A stretch of 64,000 bases of DNA from contig JAYKKM010000011.1 of the NCBI GenBank assembly GCA_035772405.1, forward strand, positions 512,501-576,500. Reading direction: 5' to 3'. Numbering within the stretch: position 1 is the first letter of the stretch; every line of letters starts with the position of its first letter. The translations under genes and the position numbers were made by a program. The notes beneath the pieces were generated by a model. The model did no database searches, was not told the DNA's origin, and saw only the letters and a list, made by a program, of their open reading frames with translations. Shown in pieces: positions 10,694-22,514 of the stretch. The stretch is from Chrysogorgia sp. JL179-B06. Lineage: Eukaryota > Cnidaria > Anthozoa > Scleralcyonacea > Chrysogorgiidae.

Positions 10694-12935
10694 GCATAGA
10701 CTTAACCATTTCCGACCATTATAATGTTAATTGTAATTTAAATATACGGAAGCCTTTATTTGAGAAAAAACATGTTGTTTCCCGCAAGATAAAGGCTATC
10801 GATATGATTTCCTTTAAAGAAACTATCTCAAACTCTTTGAGTATTATACCTGATGATAATGTCACTCATTTGGTGGATATTTATAATAATAAATTGTCTA
10901 CTGCCCTGGATTCTTATGCACCATTGGTTGATCGATGGGTAACTAACCGTCCAGCAGCACCATGGTATAGCGAAGAACTGAACGTTGAAAAGAGGAAAAG
11001 GAGGCAATTGGAACGCTGCTGGCGTAGATCGAAAAATCCTGATGATCGCTCGAGATTTTCCAAACAATGTAAGCTGGTTAATAATTTGTTATCTTCAACA
11101 AGATCCCAATATTACTCTCATCTAATTAGTTCTGCTCAGAATGATCAAAGGAAACTTTTTGCAACAGTGAATAAATTACTCCATAAAGAACCAGTGGAGT
11201 CGTTCCCTCCTTGTGCGTCGGTTGATAAACTTGCTCAGAACTTTATGAACTTTTTTGATGATAAAATTAGTACACTGCGCCAAAAATTAGATCAACGTAC
11301 TGTTAGTAGCTGTGAATCTCCCCCGGAATCCTCTTTTCCTGACTGCTGTTTTGACCATTTTGAAAGTATATCCTCTGAAGATCTTGGTAGCCTTATACAG
11401 ACCTCACTAGCTAAATCTTGTGACCTAGATCCGCTGCCCGGAAGTGTCTTAAAAGAAATTTCACCTATTCTTCTGCCTGTATTGACCAAAATTGTCAACT
11501 TGTCCTTGGAGTCTTCGACCATGCCTAATCAGCTAAAAGTTGCTATGCTTAGACCTTTGTTAAAGAAACCTAATTCGAATCATACTGTATTTAAGAACTT
11601 TCGCCCTGTCTCCAACATACAGTTTCTCTCGAAAACGATTGAGAAAGTTGTGGCGTACCAAACTACCAATTATATTGCTAACAATGGTCTATGTGAAAAA
11701 TTTCAATCAGCCTATAGGAAGTCTCACAGCACTGAGACTGCCCTCATCAGAGTTCATAATGATATTTTGGCAGCAATGGATGATCATAAATCTGTTATTT
11801 TGGTCCTTCTAGATTTATCGGCGGCGTTCGACACGATAGACCATGATATTTTGCTTTCAAGACTTTATCATCGCTTTGGAATACGTGACAAGGCCTTGGC
11901 ATGGTTTAAGTCGTACCTAACTGAGCGTGTCCAATTTGTAAAAGTTAAAAATGGTATTTCGGCTTCCCACATATTAAAGCAAGGACTTCCACAAGGTTCC
12001 GTGCTTGGTCCGATGTTATACTCTATGTATACTACACCACTTGGAGACATCGCTAGAAAAAACAACGTGGGATGTCACTTCTATGCTGATGATACTCAGC
12101 TGTACGTTACATTTCAAACCAAATGTCCGTCTGATTTGGCCAACAGTAAGTCCATTCTTGAGGCTTGCATCAAGGAAATCGACTTGTGGATGCTGAATAA
12201 TAAGCTAAAGCTAAATCAAGATAAAACTGAGGTATTGTGATATCATCAAGATATTTACCAAGACCTTTATTCGGTTCTATTCTGATTGGAAGTGACAGTA
12301 TTTCTTCTTCCAGCATTGCAAGAAACATCGGTGTTCTGTTCGATGAATCTTTATCTCTTCCTCCTCAAGTAACTGCTGTTTGCAAATCTGCTTCTTTTCA
12401 TCTGCATAATATCTACAAAATTCGTAAATATCTAACATCTGATGCTGCTATCTCTATTATTCATGCGTTCGTTATTTCAAGATTGGACTATTGCAATGCA
12501 TTACTTGTTGGCCTCCCTAAATATCTAATTAAAAGATTACAATGCATCCAGAATTCCGCTGCCAGATTGGTTTTCTTCGCTAGAAGGTTTGATCATATTA
12601 CGCCCCTGTTGAAAGAACTTCATTGGTTACCAGTTGAATATAGGATTATTTTCAAGATTCTTCTCATCACTTGTAAGGTTAAAAATGGCAAAGCTCCAGA
12701 GTACTTATTTGATCTTTTAACAAATTACAGTCCTATCCGTACACTTAGATCATCTTCAAATAATTTGTTATTTAAACCACGTTTTAATTTGAAATCGTTC
12801 GGCTCTAAATCATTTGCTGTGATTGCACCGAGTTTGTGGAACGATCTTCCTCTGTCAATACGGAACTGTACTTCAGTAGATAGTTTTAAAAAATCTTTGA
12901 AAACATTTCTTTTTAATAAGGCCTTTATGGTTTAA
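10694..12935 (+). pseudogene. CR1/L2 reverse transcriptase, one frameshift
   Basis: The first frame (to 12240) carries [16 protein letters not shown] (first catalytic Asp), [14 protein letters not shown] and the catalytic FYADDTQLY box. The second frame (12237-12935) carries LDYCNALLVGLP, RLQCIQNSAARLV, LHWLPVEYRI and the tail APSLWNDLP. A single-base change near 12236 separates them; otherwise the sequence is open. Near intactness suggests a young insertion. In a full element this protein copies the LINE RNA at the nicked target. Confidence 0.9.
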
Positions 12936-13079
12936 TATCTATGTAATATAGTGATATCTATTTGTGTATGTATATGTAGTAATGTTTTTGTAGTAATGTT
13001 TTTATATTCATGTAAAGCGCTATTGGACCTTTGGGAAATAGCGCTATATAAATTCCTCCTATTATTATTATTATTATTA
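10694..13079 (+). mobile_element. CR1/L2-like LINE, 5'-truncated
   Basis: The element starts in the last residues of the endonuclease (ISDHYNV), runs through a complete RT region, and ends in the characteristic CR1/L2 tail: a short stem (AGCGCTAT...ATAGCGCTATAT) followed by (ATT)n at 13057-13079. The 5' break lies at the edge of a microsatellite, as expected for incomplete reverse transcription. The 3' tail abuts the Gypsy fragment directly. Confidence 0.85.
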
Positions 13080-13734
13080 AGAATTTGTCTGCGGTTTCTT
13101 CTGTACTCCCGATTGCCTGACTCTACAATATATGATCGTGGATGTTCTGTCTTACGAACAATAACGCCTTTCTTCTTGAACCCATCTTTGTTTTGTAGTC
13201 TGACCACATCTCCAGATTCCAGAGGTTCCAGCAGCTTTGCGGTACGATTATAGTACTTCGCTTGTTGCTCCTGATACTGCTGTAGACGTTTTTGGACTAC
13301 TCCGGTTTCCAATAGTTGAGGTCGTAGTTGTTCTTCAGCGATTGGTAAGATCGTTTTGGTTCGACGAGAGATTAGCCGCTGAGCTGGGCTTCCCAATTCT
13401 TTATCTCTTGGTGTATTACGATGATTCAGCAGAGATAGATAACAATCTCCTCCATCTTCTCTCGATTTTGTCATTAATGCCTTTGCACTTTGCAGCACGC
13501 GCTCAATTCCACCATTGCTTTGTGGATAATATGGCGAACTGGTAACATGTTGGAAACCTCATTACTGTCAAACTGCGGACCGTTGTCTGTAGTCAGGACG
13601 TCTGGAATTCCATAACGGGCCATATGAGCTTTCAACTTCTGGACCACAGTACTAGTATTCTGGGTTGGTAGTAAATCTACTTCAAACCATCCTGAATAAT
13701 AATCAGCAGTTATTGTTTCTGCTAATATTGTTGC
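12932..13734 (-). pseudogene. Gypsy integrase core and C-terminus, frameshifted
   Basis: The core Asp (TADYYSGWFEVD) and second Asp (TTDNGPQFDSNE) read in one frame at about 13715-13560. The third residue region (SPYYPQSNGGIERV) and the rest follow in another, open from about 13550. The DDE triad is therefore all present but split by a frameshift near 13555. The C-terminal part has LGSPAQRLISRRTKT and GDVVRLQNKDG, a chromatin-binding tail typical of Gypsy integrases. The frame runs past the Gypsy end into the LINE tail as poly-Asn. Confidence 0.8.
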
Positions 13735-15047
13735 TAATATTGTTTATGTTCAAACTCGAATAGATCTGCTCCTATTCTTTGAAACGGTCTGCTTGGCACC
13801 GGATGAGGGTGGAGTGGTTCTTTCTGTTGTTGCTTCTTATTGCGGTTGCATATACTACATGATTTCACCATCCGTTCGACGTCACCGTTGATACCAGGCC
13901 AGTACAACAACTTGCGAGCTCTACGTTTGCTTGCTTCCACTCCCAAGTGTGGTTGATGTACCGCAGTCATCATAAACGCACGCAGTGATGTGGGAATCAC
14001 CACCTTATCTTTCTTGAATATGACATCATCATGTATTGACAATTCTTCTTTAAAGTCCCAGTAGTGTCGGAGACATGTTGCCAATTGCGTCTTACTCTGG
14101 GGCCAGCCTTCTTGGATCTTCATTTTTAGCTCTTGCGATGTCGAATCTTTCTGAGTCTCAGTTTGCAGCTGTTCTAATCTTGCCTTCGTCATTGGCAAAA
14201 CAACGTGAACTTCTAGCTCTTCGTCTAAGATATCACCAGCTTCTAAGGGCAAGTAGGCTCGGCTTAGGGTATCTGCAATGTGTAGATCTTTTCCTCTTTT
14301 GCAACAAACCTCCAGTTTGTACCTCTGAAGCTTGAGCAGCATTCTTTGTAGCCGTGCTGGGCAATCATGAAGTGGCTTCTTGAATATGTATATCAAGGGC
14401 TTGTGGTCTGTCTCCACCATAATCTCTTTCCCATATATGTAATTATGGAACTTTTCACATGCAAAAAGGATAGCCAACATTTCCTTTTCTATTTGTGCAT
14501 ATGCTTGCTGGGTGTTCGTCAATGCCCTTGACGCATATGCAACAGGCTGTCCGTCCTGCATGCAAACTGCTCCCATTCCTGACTGGCTACTGTCGGCGGA
14601 AATCGTTACGGACTTTTCAACATCGTAATATTTAAGGACTGGTGGTTCACAGCATGCCTTTTGGAGTTGTCGGAATGCGTGTTGCTGTTCATGGTTCCAC
14701 TGCCATGGCGTATCTTTCTTCATTAGACTTCTCAAAGGACCGGTTTTCCTTGATAGATTCGGTATAAATTTTGCAAAATACTGAATCATTCCCATGAAGC
14801 GTTGTAAGCCTTTCTTGTCGGTAGGCTCAGGCATTCCTGTAATGGCGACCACTTTCTCTTCATCTGGTTGCAGACCTTCTTCCGTAAGTTGGTGGCCAAT
14901 ATACAAGAGCTTGTTGGTCTTTATCTTGCATTTCTCTTGACGCAACTTTAGGTTAACTTTTCGTACTTTTTCCAGGACTTGTACCAGTCTCCTGTCATGC
15001 TCGTCTTCGTCTTTTCCCGATGACTTCACACCCTTCGATACCTTCAA
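13079..15047 (-). mobile_element. Ty3/Gypsy retrotransposon fragment (RT end, RNase H, integrase)
   Basis: On the minus strand the fragment starts at 15047 within the RT palm, just after the position of the catalytic box. It runs through the connection, RNase H, integrase zinc finger, integrase core and C-terminal region, and stops at about 13079 against the LINE tail. gag, protease, most of RT and both LTRs are absent. The LINE's (ATT)n tail lies beside AATAATAATAATAATAATAGG, so the LINE may have used that sequence as a target. Confidence 0.85.
13734..15047 (-). pseudogene. Gypsy pol: RT C-terminus, RNase H, integrase zinc finger
   Basis: One uninterrupted frame carries KDEDEHDRRLVQVLE and FMGMIQYFAKFIPNLS (RT thumb and connection), then ISADSSQSGMGAV, YAQIEKEMLAI and ETDHKPLIYI of RNase H, with its Asp and Glu present. 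The integrase H2C2 zinc finger follows: HQPHLGVEASKRRARKL with CSICNRNK. The frame stops near 13734 with short duplicated GCTAATATTGTT units that shift it. Everything upstream of the RT catalytic box is missing. Confidence 0.85.
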
Positions 15048-15049
15048 AT

Positions 15050-15580
15050 AATGTTTCCATTGTTCATTGGAAAACTTCGGGGCTATTCTTAACTATTTAC
15101 TATTTACATAATAATCCGGAAATGGTCTTACTACAAAGACTTGTGTCCTCATCAGTGTCGGACAATGTCAAAAAAGTTTTCCATTACCTATCAAGGCCCT
15201 TTACTCTGGAATTCATTGGAAGAAAGTTTAAAAAATTTGGGAAGTTTAAAAAGATTTAAATATCAGTTGAAAGTAATTCTTTTAGAGACTTATACCAGCG
15301 TCTGATGTTGCACGGTCTATTTTATCTAAACTGTATTCGTCACTTTGTAACTTACTGTAATTATTTTCCTAACTATACTGCATGCCTATACTAACTAACT
15401 TGAAATAACAAAACTTTACTAAATTGAAACTCTCGAACCGCCAAATTATATTTCGTTAACAACTTACTTGTAACAACTGAGGAAGCCTAAAAGGTTACAA
15501 GCTTTGGCTTCTTTTTTAGGCTTCCTTGTCACTATATATTCTATACTATTTAATTTTTTCTCTTTCAATTCCAGTACGCA
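15050..15580. other. Spacer with hairpin
   Basis: No recognised gene. An inverted repeat, AGGAAGCCTAAAA (15480-15493) with TTTTAGGCTTCCT (about 15511-15523), forms a stem enclosing AAGCTTTGGCTTC. It resembles the CTGAGGAAG...AAA hairpins found at 32.3 and 45.5 kb. A 79-residue frame at 15020-15259 on + matches nothing I know. Confidence 0.45.
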
Positions 15581-15582
15581 GG

Positions 15583-15720
15583 GGCGGATCTAGAGTAAAA
15601 TCTGACAGGTGCTCACCAATTAAGTAGTCCGCCTTCTAGGCGGTTTGGGGGAATGCCCCCTCGGAAATATTTTGAAAATTAAGGTCTTAAAATGGCATTT
15701 CCTGCTTATTTCCGGCAGAT
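15583..15720. mobile_element. hAT-type terminal segment
   Basis: The segment begins CAGGGGCGGATCTAGA, a typical hAT terminal inverted repeat. It contains GGGGGAATGCCCCCTCGG, then AAATATTTTGAAAATT and TGGCATTTCCTGC. The same order of motifs recurs at 21890-22060 and, inverted, at 40440-40530. It probably marks one end of the hAT element whose broken transposase lies at 16.4-18.2 kb. The partner end was not found. Confidence 0.55.
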
Positions 15721-16307
15721 TTAGAGTCTTTCTGGATGGTAGATTTGTAGATATTTAATACGCGTTTTTCCAGTTTACAAACTTCCAGGATGGTGGGAAA
15801 ACTGCAGCCACAAAATATTGATTGCATCAAGCAGAAACTGAGTAACAATACGCAAGCAAGTAACTAGTGCACATGCGGTTTCCAAGTACGCTTTTGGGTT
15901 ACGGTCAATTTATTAGCCAAGAAAGATCGACTAGTTTATTAGTAAAATGAATTTCATCCGCAAACTATTCAAACATTAGTATCAGAACTTGCCTGCAACT
16001 TGGTTGAACGAACTTTTTATAGTTTCTTACTCACCTCTGGCCAATTGCAAAAAAGTAATAAGGAAGAAAAACATGCAATCAATTCAACAGGTTAAAGCAT
16101 CGTAAGAATGAACCCATCAACGCCAATCCTTTGCATCTTTCCAATCTTCATTATGAGTCTATAGTCTAGGCAAATACTTTTTAAATAGTTTTTTTTTGTT
16201 CAAAACAAAAAAATCAATTTAATAAGCACCCTCCCAGAAGTAAAATCGTAACGACAACCAAAACCAACATAGTGTACAATACGATGGGGATGCCAATGCA
16301 GTTCGAA

Positions 16308-16400
16308 ATGGTTGACCACCAAACCAGCAAAATAGACAGTTAAAAATGTTTATAGATGTACGTTGACCACCAAACCAGCAAAATAGACAGTTAAAATGTT
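16308..16400. repeat. Tandem duplication of a roughly 53-bp unit
   Basis: Two adjacent copies start GTTGACCACCAAACCAGCAA, at about 16310 and 16363, and share the following AATAGACAGTTAAAA. A shorter CTTCCTTATACTTT duplication follows at 16411-16445. Confidence 0.7.
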
Positions 16401-16449
16401 AAAATGTACACTTCCTTATACTTTTCTAGAAACTTCCTTATACTTTAAT

Positions 16450-18244
16450 CAGTGTTTAAAATATCTGCTAACATCATCCTTCGCGAATGTTTCATCGCAA
16501 AACGGTTCATGACAGCATCAATGTTTAAGTTTATATCATGATGTACATTCAGCAATGCAAGTCCCAGTAACGGGCTCTCTGTCATAGTGCTCCTCAGGTA
16601 GGTCTTCAATCGCAAGGGTAGAAATAGAACGCTCGCATGTGCAAGTTGTCACTGGAATGGTTCCAAAAATCTTGAAGGCCGTTAGTATGTTTCAGTGCGC
16701 ATGTTATCCAGTATCAGATACAGCAGATCTATCTTTCTGCACTGGCATCAAATGAAGCTGACTGGAGTTGCTTGGTTAAAGGTCTGCTAACTTCAAGACA
16801 GCGAGAGACAATAATAAGCCACACAACAAACTGGAAAGTTACAATAGCATGGTTAATGCCACTAGCCTTCGTACCAAGTACCTCCAACGTTGTTACTTAT
16901 CTCTTCTAACGAAGCCACTATTGCGGAGTAGATTTCGAAAAACACGCCCAAACCATCGATCCTGGCAACCCACCTTGTACAGCACACATCTATGAGGTGA
17001 CAATGATGAGCCTGTGGAAGCATCGCCTTTATCTTTTGCTTTAAAAGATCGAATCGTTTTTGGGAATTATTGAAAAACTCTGAGGTGACACGAACATTAT
17101 CCATCAAGTTCCAAACCAGCTGCATTTCACAAGATGATGCTATACACAAATTTAGAATATGAGAACCGCAATGTACATAGATTGCATTCTTATGGTTGGC
17201 CTGAATCCTTGCAGCAGCTCCAGATACTCTTCCTGCCATATTCCCAGCTCCATCGTATCCTTGTCCACGACAAAACTCCATATTTAATTCCAGCTTCTCA
17301 ACAAACTTCATAATGCTATTAGCGATTGCCTCCCCAGATAATCCAAGTTCACAAGGAACAAATCCTAGAAACTCTTCACGGATGGTCAAAGTTCTATCTA
17401 CAAACCGAATAACAACAGACATTTGCTCTATGTTAGAGCAATCAGTAGCCTCGTCAGCTAATATTGAAAAGAACTTTGCATCTTTAATTTCATCTACTAT
17501 TGCTTCAGTTAACATCTCACTGCAAACATCTATAAGCTGGTTTTCGATTTGTGTGTTGCATTTCTCCGGACCATCTTATGTAGTTCATCATTCGCAGTGT
17601 TGGCACATCTATAACCATACTTAAGAATTTCTTGAAAATTCCTAAGATTTGAACTCCCTTCCACATCATGCTTGGAATCATCTCAATGGCCTCGTAGTGG
17701 AATATTCTGCCGACCACAGAGAATAACAGCATCAACAATTGGTCGTAATCTCTCCCTGTTTCCTCAATCTGCTTGAGTTTGATTCGTCAAGCTGGACATC
17801 GATTGGTGTTGTTTTCTGTTCCATCAGCTGCCTAAATTGTAATGCTTGCAGGGTTGCAGTTCGATGAACTAGAGATTTTTCTGCATGCTCAGTAATTTTT
17901 TGCACCGCAGGTTTTGATGCAATCAAAGGGGTCTTGAATAATCTCTGCAGCTTGGTTGCATTGTGAGTACTCTCCCCAGCAAAAAGAACACAGTGGATGC
18001 AATAAGCACCAACAGCAGAATATGTCCGCCAAGGATACATTGTCAGCCACTTGTACTGGAATCTTCTACCTGCTTTGCTTATAGGAAAGGTGTAGGCTGC
18101 ATCGGGTTGCCAAACGTTACAAAGTAGTTTATACTTCTCCTGATTAGTAAGGGAGGCAGCACGATTTATATAATTTCCTATGTCATTTGGTACACTACAT
18201 GACTGGCTTGAACATTGAGACGGAGGAGACTCGAATATCAACAT
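16450..18244 (-). pseudogene. hAT transposase (TTF-zinc-finger / ZMYM1-like), broken
   Basis: On the minus strand the order is: TTF-type finger region (RRFQYKWLTMYPWRTYS, GAYCIHCVLFAG), a helical region (IASKPAVQKITEHAEKSL), a frameshifted stretch (GHRDDSKHDVEGSSNLGNF), then FFSILADEATDCSNIEQMSV with the first catalytic Asp. GQGYDGAGNMAG (second Asp region) and YVHCGSHILNL follow. After 16862 the frame breaks, but the hAT dimerisation end is still legible at about 16660-16450 (CERSISTL, LLGLALLNVHHDI). At least four frameshifts are needed to read the whole protein. It lies directly downstream of the OTU-like module on the same strand. Confidence 0.8.
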
Positions 18245-18905
18245 TTGGAAAGACTAGTTTAAAGTGGCGCTGGCCTGATGAAATCACAGCTGGTTGACAG
18301 AGAGCTACATAATGATTCTTCCTGTCAGGGGTTTTTAGGGTTTGCAGATAATTAAGAGGCATGGCCGCACAACGAAATATATGAATTTTCTCATAATCCA
18401 TAAAACAAATTCGTCGAGGATTTATACAGCAGTTAAACATGTTTTGTAAGGAATCCCATTCTTGTGAGACATGATTATAGGCAATAGGAAAATAAGACTC
18501 TATAGGGTAACCAATAACACTGGATAAAGCCAACACACACATGAAAGAAGAAAATGCATGATTTTGTGCATTAACATTGGCTTCAGCAATCACTGCTGCA
18601 TAATGACCATCTTTTTCAAAAGCAGTTAGCGAAGTATCAGATAGACACATTGCAAATGCATTTTTCATTGTGGAGAATGCCATGTTTGTGTTGGCATTCA
18701 ATTAATAGATGGTCAGCATAAAAGGCAGCATTTTTGTGCAGTTCTAAACTTGTAAGACAATGCAAATACGCAGCAAGGCTTGCATTCCCAACAAGCGCAA
18801 GAGAGCATGCATTGTACAAACAATTTCCATTGGCCAAAGTGCTAGAGAGAATTAGAGAAGGAACTGGCATGCGTACAGCTATTGGACTATATCTTTTTAA
18901 TTTTC
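18195..18905 (-). pseudogene. OTU/vertnin-like cysteine protease domain, frameshifted
   Basis: The first frame (from about 18905) carries TLANGNCLYNACSLALVG, the OTU nucleophile box, followed by ELHKNAAFYADH. After a shift near 18680, the second frame carries NHAFSSFMCVLALSSVIG and ends RKNHYVALC, where the His of the OTU triad is expected. The pattern (GxCLYNA early, NHYVxL late) fits OTU-fold proteases of the vertnin-like group. The 3' end overlaps the start of the hAT transposase frame by about 50 bp, so the two may once have been one polypeptide or a bicistronic unit. Domain identification is from motif memory. Confidence 0.55.
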
Positions 18906-18909
18906 CTAA

Positions 18910-20008
18910 CAGTATTAAATGTACTCTCCATCATGATAAATAATATCAATAATTCTTAGCTATGCTTACAAATGTAAGCCTATTTTTTAATAAGTAAACA
19001 TTACATTATTTATACTTTTATTTGAGCATATAATATATATACACATTGTAATCATGCATTACAGAGCTACACGTCACTATAAATACAATGCATACACTAC
19101 AGGTAGTAACACAATAAGATTGAATAATTTGTTACATGGCTACATGTACAGTAATTGACTTACCTAAGGGATATTATTTAATGACTAAATCAACTAATTT
19201 TACAATGTAGATAAAATATACTGTAATTATGATTAAAGTATCTGGTTTTTTATCTGATTAAAGTATCTGGCCGAGACAGTCGCTGTAACCAGCCATTTTT
19301 GTCGATAAAATGAAGAAGTAAAGAACTATTATTAGCCTGCCGGTGAAATATCACACTGTTCTTGACAAATCTTGGGAATTACCATTGCATAACTCGTGCT
19401 CAGTCTCTTTGCCGAGCTATATATAGTCGAGCAAATTTCGATTTAGTTCCAATTAGAGTTTGTTGTCTGTTGTTTGTCCATTTCTGGGAGGTGTGAGAAG
19501 TAGCAGCCAAACTGCACATGTTCTATTTGCACGCTTGCCTTAACTGCTTTAAAATTGCGTCCTTCTGAGCTTTATAAAAGTAAGAATAGCCAGTTTATAT
19601 TAATTTGTGTCTTTATTTGTTTGTGGAAGTATTCATTGTGTATGGGTTGTATATAAATTGTAACAGATATACTGTAGTATGTACCATGGTTAATATAACT
19701 CAACACATTTTTCAATTCCTTTAATTATATATAAATACAGCAGACTTCAAATAAGTATCACTTATCTGAATATAATTGGCAAGGGTTTTGACTGCATACC
19801 CAGTATATTACATACACATTATGACTATGTAGTTGTTGTTTGGTAAACAAATGTATGATGTTCACTGCCCCTGCAGAATACTAAAATCTCCCTCATAAAA
19901 AATACATAGCCTTTCAAAGCTCCCCAAATCGTTATATTTCAATAAAGACATTTACTGCTTTAGAAAACCCCAATCAACATTCACATCCAGTTTGAGTATT
20001 TTAGCACT
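18910..20008. other. Non-coding AT-rich stretch
   Basis: No frame or repeat of note, except a short duplication of GATTAAAGTATCTGG near 19231-19270. Confidence 0.6.
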
Positions 20009-20060
20009 CACCCCCCCCCCCCACCCCCCCCCCCCCCCCGCCCCCCCCCCCCCCCCGCCC
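20009..20060. repeat. Poly-C tract
   Basis: About 50 bases of almost pure C with single A or G interruptions. The other strand has long G runs able to form quadruplexes. It is also a likely site of assembly error. Confidence 0.9.
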
Positions 20061-20758
20061 AGTAGAAGCTGAAGTTGCTTGGCGTTTTTTGTTCAGACGT
20101 GATTCAAATATAGAAACATTTCAACTACAGTTATCAAATAGAACATACCAAACTAAAGAGCCGATTACATTTTAACACACTCAACTATAGGGCTCCAGCT
20201 GCCAAGAGTCAAAAAGTGCAAAATTGCCCAAATACTGACTTCTTTGTAGAACTAAGCTACTTCAGTCATCTACCCCGTTACTAGTACTACCTTGCTCTAC
20301 CTTGCTTTAGTACTCCCTATCCTCATACTATAATAGCATAGCAATAGCCAGATATTCACCTAATTAACGACTTCCCCAGAGACAGCATTTTCCTTGCGAT
20401 AGTAACTCCTAGTCTTAGCTATTTTACGTCTGCATACAAGTGTGGTATTTCGTCGACCAATTTAGCGTGATTTCTGACAGGGCTCACCACAATCCTTTCT
20501 AAAAGTAGAGTAAGGTTAGTTATCATTTCAGCACACTTTGGTGAGCACTGTAGAAAATACATGGAAATGAAGTGTAATCGCCACGGAATATACGTGAAAT
20601 TATCGCAGAGATATTGAGAAACCGGTATCGCAGATTAAATTCGTATCTGCACCAAAACTTTCTATGTAATCACAACATATACACATTTCGGTTTTATAAA
20701 TGAAAATAGCCAAATAGGTGCAAGTGGCACCTTTTTAACACGTTTGTATTCTTTTTGT
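20061..20758. other. Non-coding stretch with short inverted repeat
   Basis: GCTCACCA (20483) and TGGTGAGC (about 20540) form a short inverted pair. CTGACAGGGCTCACCA resembles the start of the hAT terminal segment near 15600 (CTGACAGGTGCTCACCA), so this may be a remnant of the same family. Nothing else was seen. Confidence 0.4.
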
Positions 20759-21019
20759 TTAGTTTTTTTCATTACAACATATTTTTATACATTTTGTTTG
20801 TTTTTTATTTTTGTATTTTTTCTTTCCTTTTCCTTTTTTGGATGATTTGGAGGAACTTGTGTCTGCAGTTGCTGGCTCCACAGTTTGCTTTTTACTTGCT
20901 ATGTCGCTCTTTCCCTCAAATGAACATTCGCTTAAATGGATGGTTTTCTTTTTTTTAGGGATCGATGTACTTTCCTCATCCGAGCTTTCTAGTTGTTGCT
21001 CCAAATTCAGACAATACAA
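20759..21019 (-). CDS. Ser/Lys-rich low-complexity ORF, unknown
   Basis: An 86-residue minus frame with an acidic start (LESSDEEST), a Lys run, and a Ser/Lys-rich tail (TSSSKSSKKGKGKKK). It could be the tail exon of a nuclear protein or of a transposon accessory protein. Low complexity makes the call weak. No family was recognised. Confidence 0.25.
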   Translation of the reverse strand: MYCLNLEQQLESSDEESTSIPKKKKTIHLSECSFEGKSDIASKKQTVEPATADTSSSKSSKKGKGKKKYKNKKQTKCIKICCNEKN

Positions 21020-21889
21020 AGCTCTGAGAGATATTATCCACTGAAAATTTATTTACTGTAGTTTGGCAAATGAAGTGGTATTATCTAATTCAAGTAATTT
21101 AGAACTAAAAGAAGTACTGTACTGTGAGATTCAAACAGCAATTGAGCGAGGGGTTGTTGCATACGTATTTCTAGTGTATATACATATAATTGGACCACGG
21201 GTGCAAATACCCATTTTTATGCCATACAGCATCACTTGCGAGGCGGGAGTTGATGTACAAGTGGGATGTTAAGTTTCATGTGCCCATGATCCTTTCCAAT
21301 CCAGATGCTGGAGTATGTCAGCGGGACAGGCCGCTACATAACATCACGCTATCCTGATTGTAAGCTTTGGAGAAATGGCGGGAGCAACGGTTGTACTAAA
21401 AATAGCGTTTTCAGTAGGCTATATTTAGCATTTGAGCAACGGTGAGGCGATGCATGCAAATCAAAAGATCGGATTCGTTTGGCGGGATCAACGGTGAGTG
21501 ACCTTCACCTTTCGAGACCAGTTCTTGGACAATCCTATTTAGCCGAGAGCTCTGATAGCAATTGATTTCAACGGATCTTCAGTTCAAAATGGCTTCCAAC
21601 AAAAACGTTTCACAGCAGCTGTTGAATGTGTTGAATGGGAGTTCTTCAGCAGAAAAGGAGAACTATTGACTTTACTCAACAGTCAAATGTCGCGCTGCGA
21701 AAACTATCACTTAGTAAGGTAACCAATTCATGTTACGTAGGGACGGCTGTACTAGCTCATGAATAAATGCAAAAATTTATATAAAGGCTTTATATATAAA
21801 GCTGCCCTTAATTTCTCGATATTTGAACAACCTGAATTGTTGACATGGAATTGTATTACCAAAGTCAGATATAGGGTTAGGGTGTTGTG

Positions 21890-22065
21890 TCAGGCACGGA
21901 TCTAGGATTTGTTTTAACTTAGTCATAAATATTTTGTACCAAATCGCACCTTAGGGGCGATCCTTCTAGGGGGATCCGTGGGCATGCCCCCGGGAAGATT
22001 TTTGAATTTTGGTTCTCTAAAATTCCATTTCCTGCATTCTGAGGGCATAACAGTGAGCAAAATAT
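21890..22065. mobile_element. hAT-type terminal segment, second copy
   Basis: It starts CACGGATCTAGGATTTG and contains GGGGGATCCGTGGGCATGCC, then CCGGGAAGATTTTTGAATTT, then AAAATTCCATTTCCTGCATT. The same motif order occurs at 15583-15720. The copies are diverged, so they are family members rather than a duplication. Confidence 0.5.
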
Positions 22066-22514
22066 CAAGGCCTCAATCGCATTTTTGATATAATATTTAG
22101 TTCAAACTCAAAGTGGAATTGCTTCCGTTTTCTATAGTTCAGTTATTAATAGTTTGAAAAACAATTTTAATCAACAAATAAACAACTAATACAAAATTGA
22201 TGACCATACATGTAGGTCAGACAGTTTCGCTCTATATCTAATCCACATGCCTAGGAAACACTGAAAACATATTGTTGATGTAGACAATGATTCCGACATG
22301 GACGGCCCGGCCCATTGACCCTGGCCTAAGTTGGGAAATCTTTCATACTTTCTTCAGTCCTCTTGACACTTTTTCCACAGTTCTTCAGCAATAGGATTGT
22401 TACTTGACCAGGTATGTTGTCGAGTGACTCAGATTAGGAACACAGTGCATAGCTGATTATTATGTAAGCAAACCTATGTGTATCAGAACTTCAGAAGAAT
22501 ATAAAACTCACAAG

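Noticed and set aside
10416..10709. Tyr/Ile/His-rich protein on the minus strand, and Met/Tyr-rich proteins on the plus strand
   Set aside because: They are translations of the TATATG microsatellite.
13237..13545. Plus-strand ORF of 102 residues
   Set aside because: It is the antisense shadow of the Gypsy integrase.
20009..20060. Functional quadruplex promoter element
   Set aside because: The tract could fold, but there is no gene nearby and poly-C stretches are prone to assembly error.
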